In this document: piece after piece, positions 16,893-25,286 of the stretch
Layout: every line of letters starts with the position of its first letter
How positions within the stretch are numbered: the first letter of the stretch is position 1
Assembly: GCF_900111005.1 (NCBI RefSeq)
Contig: NZ_FOFV01000008.1
Span: 332,703-396,702, forward strand
DNA: 64,000 bases
From: Lentzea albida
GTDB taxonomy: Bacteria; Actinomycetota; Actinomycetes; Mycobacteriales; Pseudonocardiaceae
Direction of reading: 5' to 3'
Position numbers and translations under genes: made by a program
The notes under the pieces: generated by a model
Database searches by the model: none
What the model saw: only the letters and a program-made list of their open reading frames with translations
Told to the model about the DNA's origin: nothing

Positions 16893-17960
16893 CTACGACT
16901 GGTACTTCGACAGGAGTGCGACCGCCTCGTCGATGTCGTCCGTGACGAGGATCCACTGCTCCGCCTCCCGGCCCGCCGCGAGCTTCTGCACCAGCGGCGC
17001 GGCCGGGACCTCGTCGGTCCAGAAGGCCGTGCCCAGGAAGATCATGGGCGCGGCCGGGCCGACGCTGCCGTAGTAGTTCTGCGTGAAGTCCTGGAAGACC
17101 TCCTGGACCGTGCCCGCCTTGCCCGGCGTGTAGACGATGCCGCCGGTCGCGACCGTGAGCAGGCCCTCCTCGCGCACCGAGTTCGCGAAGTACTTCGCGT
17201 GCAGCTCGCAGGCCGGGTTGGGCGGCTCGTGGCCGTAGAACCAGGTCGGGATGCCGATCGTGCGGGGCGTGTCGAAACGGCGGATCTCCGGGAACGCCGC
17301 GAGCCACCGGCCGATCGACTCGTCGTCGTGGCCGAAGCCCGGCGCCTGCGCGAGGGTGTCGAGGACGGCGTCGTCGACCTCGCCGAGCCGCACGCCCAGC
17401 GGCACGGCCTCCATCGCGCCGGGACCGCCGCCGGTCAGCACCGTGAAGCCCGCGCCGCCCAGCGCGGCGCCGAGTGCGACGGCGTTGCGGTAGCCGTCGG
17501 ATCCGCGGGCCAGTGCGTGGCCGCCCATGACCGCGACCGGTGAGCCCGTCAGCGTGTCGTCGAGGGCCTCGGTGATCGAGTGGTCGTGCAGGCGTTCGGC
17601 CAGCGCGTGCAGCGGGTCGGGGTGGTGGCCCTGCTGCCTGCTGTGCCGGTAGATCTCCGCGTCCGGGGTGTCGGCGTAGGACTTCGGGTTCGCCGGGTCG
17701 AAGCCCGCGAACAGCTCCTCCGGCGTGTACAGCCTCGACCGGTAGACGTCGTACGGCAGGTCCGGGATGACCGGGAAGACCAGCGCTCCGGCGGCCTCCG
17801 CCCGGCGCTGCATGGTCTCGCTCAGGGTGCAGCCGAGCAGCAGCGCCCCGTCGAACGGCACCCGCACGTCCTCGCGCGTGAGGTCCAGCCCGATGATGAC
17901 GGCTTTGCGCAGGTCAGGGGCTGCCCGCAACTGGTCGAGGTCGGTGATTTCGATCCGCAC
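16893..17960 (-). CDS. LOG family nucleotide-binding protein
   Basis: 355 residues from GTG 17960. The Rossmann-like LOG core has VMGGHAL, the TGGGPGAMEA loop and a PGKAGTVQEVF motif, close to the PGGxGTxxE phosphoribohydrolase signature of LOG proteins; the second Gly is replaced by Lys and the following spacing differs. The N-terminal 110 residues are an extra domain (ADPLRKAVIIGLDL, FDGALLLGCTL). LOG proteins release cytokinin bases from nucleotides or act in nucleotide salvage. Given the altered motif I would call only the fold. Confidence 0.82.
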   Translation of the reverse strand: MRIEITDLDQLRAAPDLRKAVIIGLDLTREDVRVPFDGALLLGCTLSETMQRRAEAAGALVFPVIPDLPYDVYRSRLYTPEELFAGFDPANPKSYADTPDAEIYRHSRQQGHHPDPLHALAERLHDHSITEALDDTLTGSPVAVMGGHALARGSDGYRNAVALGAALGGAGFTVLTGGGPGAMEAVPLGVRLGEVDDAVLDTLAQAPGFGHDDESIGRWLAAFPEIRRFDTPRTIGIPTWFYGHEPPNPACELHAKYFANSVREEGLLTVATGGIVYTPGKAGTVQEVFQDFTQNYYGSVGPAAPMIFLGTAFWTDEVPAAPLVQKLAAGREAEQWILVTDDIDEAVALLSKYQS

Positions 17961-18088
17961 GGGAAAAAGCCTATGCCCCGGGCGAACCAACGGGTCGCGG
18001 AATCCGAATGACTTGGTGGGAACTGAGGTCCGCTCGCCGTCCCCGACGAGCGGCCGCGGGCCGCGCTGCCCAGGAAAGGTTCCCCGCC

Positions 18089-19063
18089 ATGGCCACCGAA
18101 CTGCTGACAGGATGCGCCGCCCGCGGCGCCCGAGTGGTAGACCCCCACCGCGTCGAGTACCTCGACTGCGGCGGGTACGGAGTCCCTCTTCTCGGCCACG
18201 CCCACCCGGCCGTCGTGCAGGCCGTTGTCGGCCAGGTGCGCCGGCCGTCCCTGCTCGACCGTCTGATGCTCGACCTGGTCACGCCCCACGGCCTCGACCA
18301 CGTCCACACCTTCCCGTCGGCCTCCGAGGCCGCCCAGTTCGCCGTGGCCCTCGCACAGGCGAACGGCCGCCCACGTGTGTTGACGACCGGCGACGTCCGG
18401 TACGGCGGCATCGACTCGTTGCGCGCGACCTTGGCCTCCGGCCCACCGGCCTGCGTGCTCGTGGAACCCGTCCGCGGCGGCACACCCCCGCCCACCGGCT
18501 ACCTGAGCGGCGTCGCCGAGGCGTGCCGCGAGGCCGGCGCCCTGCTGGTCGTCGACGAGACGCGCTCCGGCCTCGGGCGCCTGGGCGTGTGGTGGGGCTG
18601 CGACCTGGACGACGTGACGCCGGACATCATGCTGGTCGGCGAGGGCCTGTCCGGCGGCGTGCTCCCGATCGCCGCCGTGGTCGCCTCGGCCGCCGTGCAC
18701 GTCCCGTTGTGGCGCGGCCCCGACGCCGTCTCGCCGCTGGCATCGGCCGCCGTCAACGCCTGCCTGCGCGTCACTGCCTCCGAGGGGCTCGTGGAACGGG
18801 CCAAGCTGCTGGGCGACGAGCTGCTCTTCGGGCTGCGAGCCGTCGTGGCGGGCAAGGCCCACGCGACCGGTCGCGGGCTGATGCTCGGCGTGGAACTGCC
18901 CGATCAGCGCGCCGCGGACGTGTTCACCGGGGAGCTGCTGCGGCGGCGGGTGCTCGCCGACTTCCGGGGGAGGACGGTCGGCTTCACCCCGCCCGCCGTG
19001 CTGTCGGCGGCGGACGCGGGGTGGCTGGTGGAGGCGGTGGGGATGGCCGCCAACAAGATCTGA
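18089..19063 (+). CDS. Class III aminotransferase-like protein lacking the catalytic lysine
   Basis: 324 residues from ATG 18089 behind AGGAAAGG. It matches the class III (HemL/ornithine aminotransferase) fold: the EPVRGGTPPPTGYL and LLVVDETRSGLGRLG motifs are intact. The PLP-lysine motif, expected as GKxLxGGxP, reads VGEGLSGGVLP: residue 185 is Glu (GAG at 18641-18643). HemL in this same window has [10 protein letters not shown] at the equivalent place. It is also about 100 residues shorter than usual, with a reduced N-terminus and middle. It is therefore likely a non-transaminating derivative or a decaying gene. The reading frame is fully open. Confidence 0.82.
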   Translation: MATELLTGCAARGARVVDPHRVEYLDCGGYGVPLLGHAHPAVVQAVVGQVRRPSLLDRLMLDLVTPHGLDHVHTFPSASEAAQFAVALAQANGRPRVLTTGDVRYGGIDSLRATLASGPPACVLVEPVRGGTPPPTGYLSGVAEACREAGALLVVDETRSGLGRLGVWWGCDLDDVTPDIMLVGEGLSGGVLPIAAVVASAAVHVPLWRGPDAVSPLASAAVNACLRVTASEGLVERAKLLGDELLFGLRAVVAGKAHATGRGLMLGVELPDQRAADVFTGELLRRRVLADFRGRTVGFTPPAVLSAADAGWLVEAVGMAANKI

Positions 19064-19078
19064 CGTGCGGCGCGCGGG

Positions 19079-19954
19079 CTAGAAGATCACCGTCTGGTTG
19101 CCGTGCACCAGCACGCGATCCTCCAGGTGCCACCGCAACCCGCGCGCCAGCACCACCTTCTCGATGTCCCGCCCCTTGCGCACCATGTCCGCCACCGAGT
19201 CGCCGTGGTGCACGCGCATCACGTCCTGCTCGATGATCGGCCCGGCGTCCAGGTCGGCCGTCACGTAGTGGCACGTGGCGCCCACGAGCTTCACGCCCCG
19301 GCGGTGCGCCTGGTGGTACGGGCGCGCGCCGATGAACGACGGCAGGAAGCTGTGGTGGATGTTGATCGTGCGGCCGGACCAGGCAGCGCACAGCTCCGGC
19401 GGCAGGATCTGCATGAAGCGGGCCAGGACGACGGCGTGCGGGTCGTGCTTCTCGACCAGCTGCCGCAGCTGGGCGAACGCCGCCTGCTTGCCCTCGGGGT
19501 CGTTGACCGGGAACGGCACGTGGTGGAACGGGATGCCGTGCGCGCGCGTGATGTCGCCGAGCTCCGGGTGGTTGCCGATGACGGCCGACACCTCGACGTC
19601 CAGCTCGCCGGTCGCGACGCGCGCCAGCAGGTCGTAGAGGCAGTGGCCTTCCTTCGACACCAGGATGACCACGCGCTTGCGCGAACCCGTGTCGGTCACC
19701 GTCCACGTCGACTGCGCGCCGAGACCCGCGGCCACGTCGGCGAAGCGGGCCCGCAGCTCGTCCACGCCGAACGGCAGGGAGTCCGCGCGGACCTCCTGGC
19801 GCGTGAAGAACCAGCCCGTCTCGGGGTCGGTGTGGTACGCGGCCTCGACGATCCAGCCACCGTTCTCCGCGAGGAACGACGAGATCCTCGCGATGATGCC
19901 GGTGCGGTCCGGGCAGCCGAAGGTGATCACATAGCGGCGTTCAGGCGATGACAC
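19079..19954 (-). CDS. purU: Formyltetrahydrofolate deformylase
   Basis: 291 residues from GTG 19954. The N-terminal ACT domain (YVITFGCPDRTGIIARISSF) regulates the enzyme. The C-terminal formyl-transferase fold carries NIHHSFLPSFIGARPYHQA and the GATCHYVTADLDAGPIIEQD motif with the catalytic His and Asp. It hydrolyses 10-formyl-THF to formate and THF, balancing one-carbon units. Full length for the family. It follows the mycothiol-type isomerase gene on the same strand by 13 bases. Confidence 0.96.
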   Translation of the reverse strand: MSSPERRYVITFGCPDRTGIIARISSFLAENGGWIVEAAYHTDPETGWFFTRQEVRADSLPFGVDELRARFADVAAGLGAQSTWTVTDTGSRKRVVILVSKEGHCLYDLLARVATGELDVEVSAVIGNHPELGDITRAHGIPFHHVPFPVNDPEGKQAAFAQLRQLVEKHDPHAVVLARFMQILPPELCAAWSGRTINIHHSFLPSFIGARPYHQAHRRGVKLVGATCHYVTADLDAGPIIEQDVMRVHHGDSVADMVRKGRDIEKVVLARGLRWHLEDRVLVHGNQTVIF

Positions 19955-19967
19955 GACGCACGAGTAT

Positions 19968-20693
19968 TCACGGCCTGGGCAGCGCCGCCAACAGCGACTC
20001 GTCGCCGGACACGATCGCGTGGTGCGGACGGCCCCACAGCGCGCGGTAGACCGCGTCGGCGGTGCCCGCGAGGCTCGCGTCGGTGTCGACGGCCGAGTCG
20101 AGCACGTCCGTCACGACCGGCTGCTCGCCCGGCGCGAGCCAGATCTCCCACGTGCGGCCCGCGTCGGCGGCGTGCACGAGGATCCTGCCGGTCGCCTCGA
20201 CCGTGCGGCCGAGCACCAGCTGGCGGGGCAGCATGATCGTGAGCATCTCGTCGACGCCGTCCGCGGCGAACTCGGGGTCGAAGACCAGCGACGGCAGCTC
20301 GTGACCGGTCGCGAGCTCCGCGTCCAGGCGGTGGATCGACGTCTCGTGCGCCTGCCTGCGCGCCCAGAAGCCGGCGACCTTCGGGCCCTGGAACGTCCAC
20401 GCCGGACGGTCGGCGGGAACTTCGCGCAGCCGCTGCAGCAGCGTCGAGAGCCCGGTGTCCCACCAGGCGAGCGCCTCGTCCCAGTCGCGCGGGGCCTTCG
20501 GCCACTCCGGCCGGCCCGACGAGGGTTCGGTGACGACGCACTGCGCCGCCCACGTGTGCACCTCGGCGATGTGCCGCACGAGCTTCGACACCGTCCAATC
20601 AGGACAGGTGTGCACCTCGGCGTCCGGACCGGCCTTCAGCGCGGCCGAACGCAACAACGACGCCTGCTTCTCGATCTCCCCGACGAAGTCCAC
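19968..20693 (-). CDS. Maleylpyruvate isomerase family mycothiol-dependent-type protein
   Basis: 241 residues from GTG 20693. It shows the DinB-like four-helix bundle of the TIGR03083 group: CPDWTVSKLVRHIAEVHTWA near residue 30 with a metal-ligand His, and WARRQAHETSIHRLDAE near residue 115 with the second and third His. A small SCP2-like tail follows. These proteins use mycothiol as thiol cofactor, which fits an mshA-containing genome. Substrate unknown. Its start is 10 bases from the palindromic element at 20704. Confidence 0.88.
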   Translation of the reverse strand: MDFVGEIEKQASLLRSAALKAGPDAEVHTCPDWTVSKLVRHIAEVHTWAAQCVVTEPSSGRPEWPKAPRDWDEALAWWDTGLSTLLQRLREVPADRPAWTFQGPKVAGFWARRQAHETSIHRLDAELATGHELPSLVFDPEFAADGVDEMLTIMLPRQLVLGRTVEATGRILVHAADAGRTWEIWLAPGEQPVVTDVLDSAVDTDASLAGTADAVYRALWGRPHHAIVSGDESLLAALPRP

Positions 20694-20703
20694 CCGATCA
20701 CCC

Positions 20704-20869
20704 TAGGGCCTGTGTCGAGGTCCGATCCGCGACAGCCGGGCCCGAAGCGGTCCCTGGCGGCACGGCCGAACCGCCCACGTACAACACCGGTACGCGGCCG
20801 TTCCGGCCGCACCGCCAGGAACCACTTCAAGCGCGCCTCTCATCGAACCGGACCTCGACACAGGCCCTA
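20704..20869. repeat. Palindromic MITE-like element A
   Basis: Two perfect 21-bp terminal inverted repeats (20704-20724 and 20849-20869, reading TAGGGCCTGTGTCGAGG on the left) enclose about 124 bp. The interior is itself an imperfect palindrome, with a central CGTACAACACCGGTACG (20778-20794). No ORF of its own is credible. The right end contributes the TAG stop (20867-20869, minus strand) of the methyltransferase gene. It shares the GTACAAC...GTACG core with element B. Confidence 0.85.
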
Positions 20870-21673
20870 AGGCGCGACGGCGGCCCATTCGAGCGTGATT
20901 TCGCCGAGCCGCCACCGCCGCCGGTCGTCCAGCACGGGCCAGCCGCGCTCGGCCAGCAGCCGCGCCGACTCCACCCACCGCGCCCGCGGCCCGAAGGGGG
21001 CGAACGGCGCCGCGGTGGCCCAGCAGGCGTCCATCTCGGCCAGCAGGGCGTGCACGCGCTCGCCCGGCACGTTCTTGTGGATCAACGCCTTGGGCAGCCG
21101 CTCGGCGACGTCGGAGGGCACCTCGATCGCGGACGGCTTCACGGCCAGCGTGAACGTCCGAGGCCCCTCGGCCGACAGCGTCACCCACGTGCACCGGCGG
21201 CCGATCTCGTCGCACGTGCCCTCGACGACCAGCCCGCCGGGAGCCATGCGCGACAGCATGGTGTCCCACGCCTCGAACGCCTGCTCCTCGGTGTACTGGC
21301 GCAGCACGTTGAAGGCGCGCAACAACACCGGGCGCGCGCCGGCCAGTTCGAAGCCGCCGCGCCGGAAGTCGAGCCACGGCGGGTCGGCCACGGCCTTGCC
21401 CGCCTCGACCCGGTCGGCGTCGATCTCCAGCCCGAGCACGCGCACGTCGGGACGCACCGTCCGCAGCCTGGAGGCCATCTCGACGGTGGTGATCGGCGTG
21501 GCCCCGTACCCGAGGTCGACCACGAGCGGATCGGCGGCTTCCACCAGGAACGACGACAGCGTGCCGGTCGTCCACCGGTCGACCCGGCGCAGGCGGTTCG
21601 GGTTGGTCGTGCCGCGCGTCGGCAGGCCGAGCGCGCGGGCCCGGCCTGCGGCTAGCCGCGGTTTGCGAGCCAT
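20867..21673 (-). CDS. SAM-dependent methyltransferase-like protein
   Basis: 268 residues from ATG 21673. A Rossmann core is suggested by LVVDLGYGATPITTVEMA (SAM-loop position near residue 52), VLGLEIDADRVEAG (acidic end of beta-2) and a GGLVVEGTCDEIG strand. It overlaps the DUF2505 gene by 22 bases and is presumably translated with it. The substrate is unknown; conservation next to murB suggests an envelope role, but that is inference. The stop codon is supplied by palindromic element A. Confidence 0.8.
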   Translation of the reverse strand: MARKPRLAAGRARALGLPTRGTTNPNRLRRVDRWTTGTLSSFLVEAADPLVVDLGYGATPITTVEMASRLRTVRPDVRVLGLEIDADRVEAGKAVADPPWLDFRRGGFELAGARPVLLRAFNVLRQYTEEQAFEAWDTMLSRMAPGGLVVEGTCDEIGRRCTWVTLSAEGPRTFTLAVKPSAIEVPSDVAERLPKALIHKNVPGERVHALLAEMDACWATAAPFAPFGPRARWVESARLLAERGWPVLDDRRRWRLGEITLEWAAVAP

Positions 21674-22140
21674 TCGGACGTGAACTCGCTCTCCTTGTCG
21701 AGCAGCACGGCGACCTGCTCGGCGATCAGCTTCTCGAGCTTGCCGCCCAGCAGCGGGATGCTCACCTTGACCTCCCCCGTGAGGGTGGTCTTGCTGCCTG
21801 AGCCGTTGTCCAGGACGGTGAAGGACCCTTCGAGACGGCCGGGAACGCCGTTGACGGCCACCTCCACCGTGCCGGCGCCCGCCGCCCAGGTCTCGGTGCG
21901 CTGGATCACCAGGTCGCCGCCGAGGGCCGCCTTGACCGCCGACGGCAGGTGCTCGGCGGGCACACCCTGCTTGAGCTGGTACGACGTCCGCTCGTCGGTC
22001 TTGTCGAACGAGATGAGCGCCGAGTTCGTGCCGCCGATCGCGGCCAGCCTGTCCCGCAGGTAGGTCTCGTCGGTCATCGCGCCGAAGACCTTCTCCGCCG
22101 AATGGGGTGACGTGGTGTGGTGCTCGATGCGGCGTGCCAT
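21652..22140 (-). CDS. DUF2505 domain protein
   Basis: 162 residues from ATG 22140. It has the DUF2505 pattern of a START/SRPBCC-like fold: RIEHHTTSPHSAEKVFGAMTDETYLRDRLAAIGG at the start and a C-terminal helix (LLGGKLEKLIAEQVAVLLDKESEFTSEWL). The gene lies divergent from murB with only 25 bases between starts. The same arrangement occurs, as I recall it, at Rv0481c-Rv0482. Function unknown; a lipid-binding pocket is plausible from the fold. Confidence 0.9.
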   Translation of the reverse strand: MARRIEHHTTSPHSAEKVFGAMTDETYLRDRLAAIGGTNSALISFDKTDERTSYQLKQGVPAEHLPSAVKAALGGDLVIQRTETWAAGAGTVEVAVNGVPGRLEGSFTVLDNGSGSKTTLTGEVKVSIPLLGGKLEKLIAEQVAVLLDKESEFTSEWLANRG

Positions 22141-22165
22141 GTCGCGGAGGCTACCGTTGACGTCT

Positions 22166-23239
22166 GTGACCACCACGCAGTCCGTACCTCTGGCCGAGCG
22201 CACCACGCTCCGACTCGGTGGCCCGGCCGCGCGGTTCGTCCACGCCACGACCGCCGCTGAGCTGGTCGAAGCCGTGCGAACAGCCGACGCCACCGCCGAC
22301 GAGAAGGTCCTCGTGCTGGGCGGCGGGTCCAACCTCGTGATCTCCGACGGCGGCTTCGACGGCACCGTCGTGCACGTCGCCACCAAGGGCTTCCGCCTCG
22401 ACCCGCTGGGCGGCGGCATCGTCCAGTTCACCGTCGAGGCGGGCGAGGAGTGGGACGCGGTCGTCGCCGAGGCGGTCGCGCAGGGCCTCGGCGGCCTCGA
22501 GTGCCTCTCGGGCATCCCCGGCCTCAACGGCGCCACGCCCGTGCAGAACGTCGGCGCGTACGGCGTCGAGATCTCCCAGGTGCTGCAGTCGGTCGACCTG
22601 CTGGACCGCCGCAGCGGCAAGGTGCACCAGGTGCCCGCCGCGAAGCTGGGCCTCGCGTACCGCACCAGCGTGCTCAAGGGCACGGACAACGCGGTCGTGC
22701 TGCGCACCCGGTTCTCCCTCACCGCCGGGGGCATGTCCGCGCCGATCCGCTACAGCGAGCTGGCGCGCGTCCTCGGTGTGGCGCAAGGTGATCGCGTTCC
22801 GGCCGACGAGGCCCGCAAGGCCGTGCTGGAGCTGCGCCGCGGCAAGGGCATGGTGCTCGACGCCACCGACCACGACACGTGGAGCGCGGGCTCGTTCTTC
22901 ACCAACCCGATCATCGACGACTCGACGTTCTCGGGCGTGCTGATCCGCATCGCCGAACGCCTCGGTGCCGACGTGGACGTGCCGAGCTACCCGGCGGGCC
23001 ACGGCCAGAAGAAGCTCTCGGCCGCGTGGCTGATCGAACGCGCGGGCTTCCGCAAGGGCCACCAGGGTCCCGGCGGCCGCGTGTCGTTGTCCGGCAAGCA
23101 CACGCTGGCCCTGACCAACCGCGGCGGCGCGTCGACGGAGGACCTGCTGGACCTCGCGCGCGAGGTGCGCGACGGCGTGCGGGCCGCGTTCGGCGTGGAG
23201 CTGCACCCGGAACCGGTCTTCGTGGGAGTCGAGCTCTAG
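22166..23239 (+). CDS. murB: UDP-N-acetylenolpyruvoylglucosamine reductase
   Basis: 357 residues from GTG 22166. It reduces enolpyruvyl-UDP-GlcNAc to UDP-MurNAc with FAD and NADPH, in the cytoplasm. FAD-binding elements VLGGGSNLVISD and GLECLSGIPGLNGATPVQNVGAYG are intact, as are YRTS, SAGSFFTNP with the catalytic Ser and the C-terminal EPVFVG strand. The in-frame ATG at 22112 lies inside the DUF2505 gene and is not used. The stop codon TAG (23237-23239) falls within the terminal repeat of palindromic element B. Confidence 0.97.
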   Translation: MTTTQSVPLAERTTLRLGGPAARFVHATTAAELVEAVRTADATADEKVLVLGGGSNLVISDGGFDGTVVHVATKGFRLDPLGGGIVQFTVEAGEEWDAVVAEAVAQGLGGLECLSGIPGLNGATPVQNVGAYGVEISQVLQSVDLLDRRSGKVHQVPAAKLGLAYRTSVLKGTDNAVVLRTRFSLTAGGMSAPIRYSELARVLGVAQGDRVPADEARKAVLELRRGKGMVLDATDHDTWSAGSFFTNPIIDDSTFSGVLIRIAERLGADVDVPSYPAGHGQKKLSAAWLIERAGFRKGHQGPGGRVSLSGKHTLALTNRGGASTEDLLDLAREVRDGVRAAFGVELHPEPVFVGVEL

Positions 23240-23400
23240 TGGTGTGACACAGAACGTTGGCGGCGTATCCGCGCTCAGCAGGATCCGTCGCGGCACCGCC
23301 CCCACGCCCCCGTACAACCAGTACGAGGCCGTGGGGGCGGCACCCCGACACACCCGTCTGACCACGAATACACCGGCAACGTCCTGAGCCACACCACTAG
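23236..23400. repeat. Palindromic MITE-like element B
   Basis: Perfect 11-bp ends CTAGTGGTGTG (23236-23246) and CACACCACTAG (23390-23400), with further imperfect pairing inward (ACGTTG/CAACGT). The centre is a hairpin CGCCCCCACG ... CGTGGGGGCG (23297-23306 and 23330-23339) around CGTACAACCAGTACG (23311-23325). The left end provides the murB stop codon. No coding capacity. Similar core and placement to element A. Confidence 0.85.
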
Positions 23401-23494
23401 GTTCTGCTCGAAGATCGTAGGTCTGTTCGAGTGACTCTATGTGACCAGCCGCTACCAGGAGTGTTTCATTGAGGTAGAGGCATCGGAGGTCGCT

Positions 23495-24508
23495 ATGAGC
23501 TACCTCGACGAAAACGCGCGAGCGGCCATCAGGCCGATCAAGCGCATGGTCGAAGACGAGTTCCTCGCCCGGCCCGGCGTCATCGGCGTCGACATCGGCG
23601 AGAAGGTCACCGGCGGACGCCCGACCGGCAGGGCCGCGATCGTGGTCTACGTGTGCGCCAAGGGACCTGAGCACCCGCGGCAGATCCCGGTGGAGGTCGG
23701 CGGCGTGCCGACCGACGTGGTGGCCGAGTCGATCGTGCTGCACCGGGCGAGGATCACCCACGCGTCCGGCGAGAACCCCGTTGCGGCGGAACGCCATCCG
23801 GTGCTGCGCGGAGGCATCGGCATCGGCCCGGCGAGGTCGTTCCGGGTCGTGCCGCCCGAGGTCGAGCGGGCCGGTGAGTACGTGATCGCCGGCACGCTCG
23901 GCGCGTTCGCGGTGACGCTGGACGAACCGGGAAAGGTGCTGGGGCTCACCACTTTCCACGTCGGCTGTGTCGACGACTCGTGGTCGGTCGGCGACGAGTT
24001 CGTGCACCCGTCCAGAGTGGACGGTGGGGTGCCCGGCGCCGACGAGGTCGCCGTGCTGGACCGGGCCGCGCTCGCGGGCGCCGTGTCGGCGGCGGGGCTG
24101 CGGATGGGCGACAGGCCGTTGCGCGCGGAGGTGCTCGACATCGGCGCGATCACCGGCAGCGCCCCGGCCGTGATCGGCTCGTCCGTGCGCAAACGCGGCC
24201 GCACCACGCAGCTCACGTACGGCGTGGTCGAGTCGACCGACGCGACGGTCCGGCTCGACTTCGGCGACGGGATCGGCCCGCGGACGTTGCGGGACCAGAT
24301 CCGCGTGCACTCGTCCGAGCGCTTCGGCGACCACGGCGACAGCGGTGCCGTGCTGGTCGACGCCGACAACCGCGTCGTCGGCCTGTACGTGGCCGGAAGC
24401 GGCCCGACCGGGTTCGCGAACCCCGTCGGGCCGGTCCTGCGTCAGCTCGACGTGGAGTTGCTCACTCCCGGTGTACCCGAGTCGCGGAGGCCTGGGCGCG
24501 GGGCTTGA
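23495..24508 (+). CDS. Trypsin-fold serine protease-like protein
   Basis: 337 residues from ATG 23495 behind GGAGG. No signal peptide or membrane helix, so probably cytoplasmic. GDHGDSGAVLVDADNRVVGLYVAG contains the trypsin-type GDSG with Ser283, and TTFHVG (His155) is the likely catalytic His; an acidic partner is not obvious. The N-terminal 100 residues (PGVIGVDIGEKVTGGRPTGRAAIVVYV) resemble the domain that precedes Nal1-like trypsin-fold proteins. It may be a true intracellular protease or a protein-binding relative. Converges with the SDR gene, overlapping 47 bases. Confidence 0.72.
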   Translation: MSYLDENARAAIRPIKRMVEDEFLARPGVIGVDIGEKVTGGRPTGRAAIVVYVCAKGPEHPRQIPVEVGGVPTDVVAESIVLHRARITHASGENPVAAERHPVLRGGIGIGPARSFRVVPPEVERAGEYVIAGTLGAFAVTLDEPGKVLGLTTFHVGCVDDSWSVGDEFVHPSRVDGGVPGADEVAVLDRAALAGAVSAAGLRMGDRPLRAEVLDIGAITGSAPAVIGSSVRKRGRTTQLTYGVVESTDATVRLDFGDGIGPRTLRDQIRVHSSERFGDHGDSGAVLVDADNRVVGLYVAGSGPTGFANPVGPVLRQLDVELLTPGVPESRRPGRGA

Positions 24509-25193
24509 GCACGATCTCGTCCAGGTTCACGTGCGGGGGCCGGGTCACCGCGAACGCGATGACGTCCGCCACGTCGTCGGCCGTCAGCGGCGTGAGGCCC
24601 TGGTAGACCTTGGCCGCGCGCTCGGTGTCGCCGTCGAACCTGTTGGTGGAGAAGTCGGTCTCGACCATGCCCGGCAGGACCTCGGTGATCCGCACCGGCT
24701 GGCCCAGCAGCTCGCCGCGCAACGTCCGGTGCAGCGCCGACTGCGCGTGCTTCGCGCTCGTGTAGCCGGAACCGTTGTCGTACGCGTCACGTGCTGCGAC
24801 GGACGTCACGGACACGATGTGCCCGTCCCCGGACGCGATCAGCTTCGGCACGAACGCCTTCGTGACCAGCAGCGTTCCGAGGACGTTCGCCTCCCACATC
24901 CAGCGCCACTCCGCCGGATCGCCCTCGGCGACGGTCGAGAGCCCGCGAGCGCCGCCCGCGTTGTTCACGAGCACGTTCGCGTTGGGTACCCGGTCCGCGA
25001 AGGCGGCGACGGAGGCCTCGTCCGTGACGTCCAGCTCGATGGCCGTCCCGTCGATCTCCTTCGCGATAACGTGGAGGAGGTCCAGACGACGTGCTCCGAG
25101 CACGACGTGGAAGCCCTCGGCGGCCAGCCGCCGCGCGGTGGCTTCGCCGATGCCCGCGCTAGCTCCGGTCACAACTGCGACAGGTCGATTCAC
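24462..25193 (-). CDS. Short-chain dehydrogenase/reductase
   Basis: 243 residues from GTG 25193. Classical SDR: the TGASAGIG cofactor loop, NNAG, the catalytic Ser in SVTSVAARD and the Y-x-x-x-K motif YTSAKHA are all present. NADP preference is suggested by GARRLD after beta-2. Full length. As I recall it, M. tuberculosis has an SDR (Rv0484c) at the same place beside the L,D-transpeptidase gene. Substrate unknown. Confidence 0.94.
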   Translation of the reverse strand: MNRPVAVVTGASAGIGEATARRLAAEGFHVVLGARRLDLLHVIAKEIDGTAIELDVTDEASVAAFADRVPNANVLVNNAGGARGLSTVAEGDPAEWRWMWEANVLGTLLVTKAFVPKLIASGDGHIVSVTSVAARDAYDNGSGYTSAKHAQSALHRTLRGELLGQPVRITEVLPGMVETDFSTNRFDGDTERAAKVYQGLTPLTADDVADVIAFAVTRPPHVNLDEIVLKPRAQASATRVHRE

Positions 25194-25286
25194 GACTCCG
25201 ATCGTAGGCCGCCGGATCGTCTGTGACCGACGTCACTCGCACCACCCGGTCGGGTTGGACGTCCACCATGGTGGGAGGTCGAAACC

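Noticed and set aside
22151..24334. 727-codon minus-strand open frame opposite murB and the protease gene
   Set aside because: It also reads across palindromic element B and has shadow-like composition; the plus-strand genes have clear family motifs.
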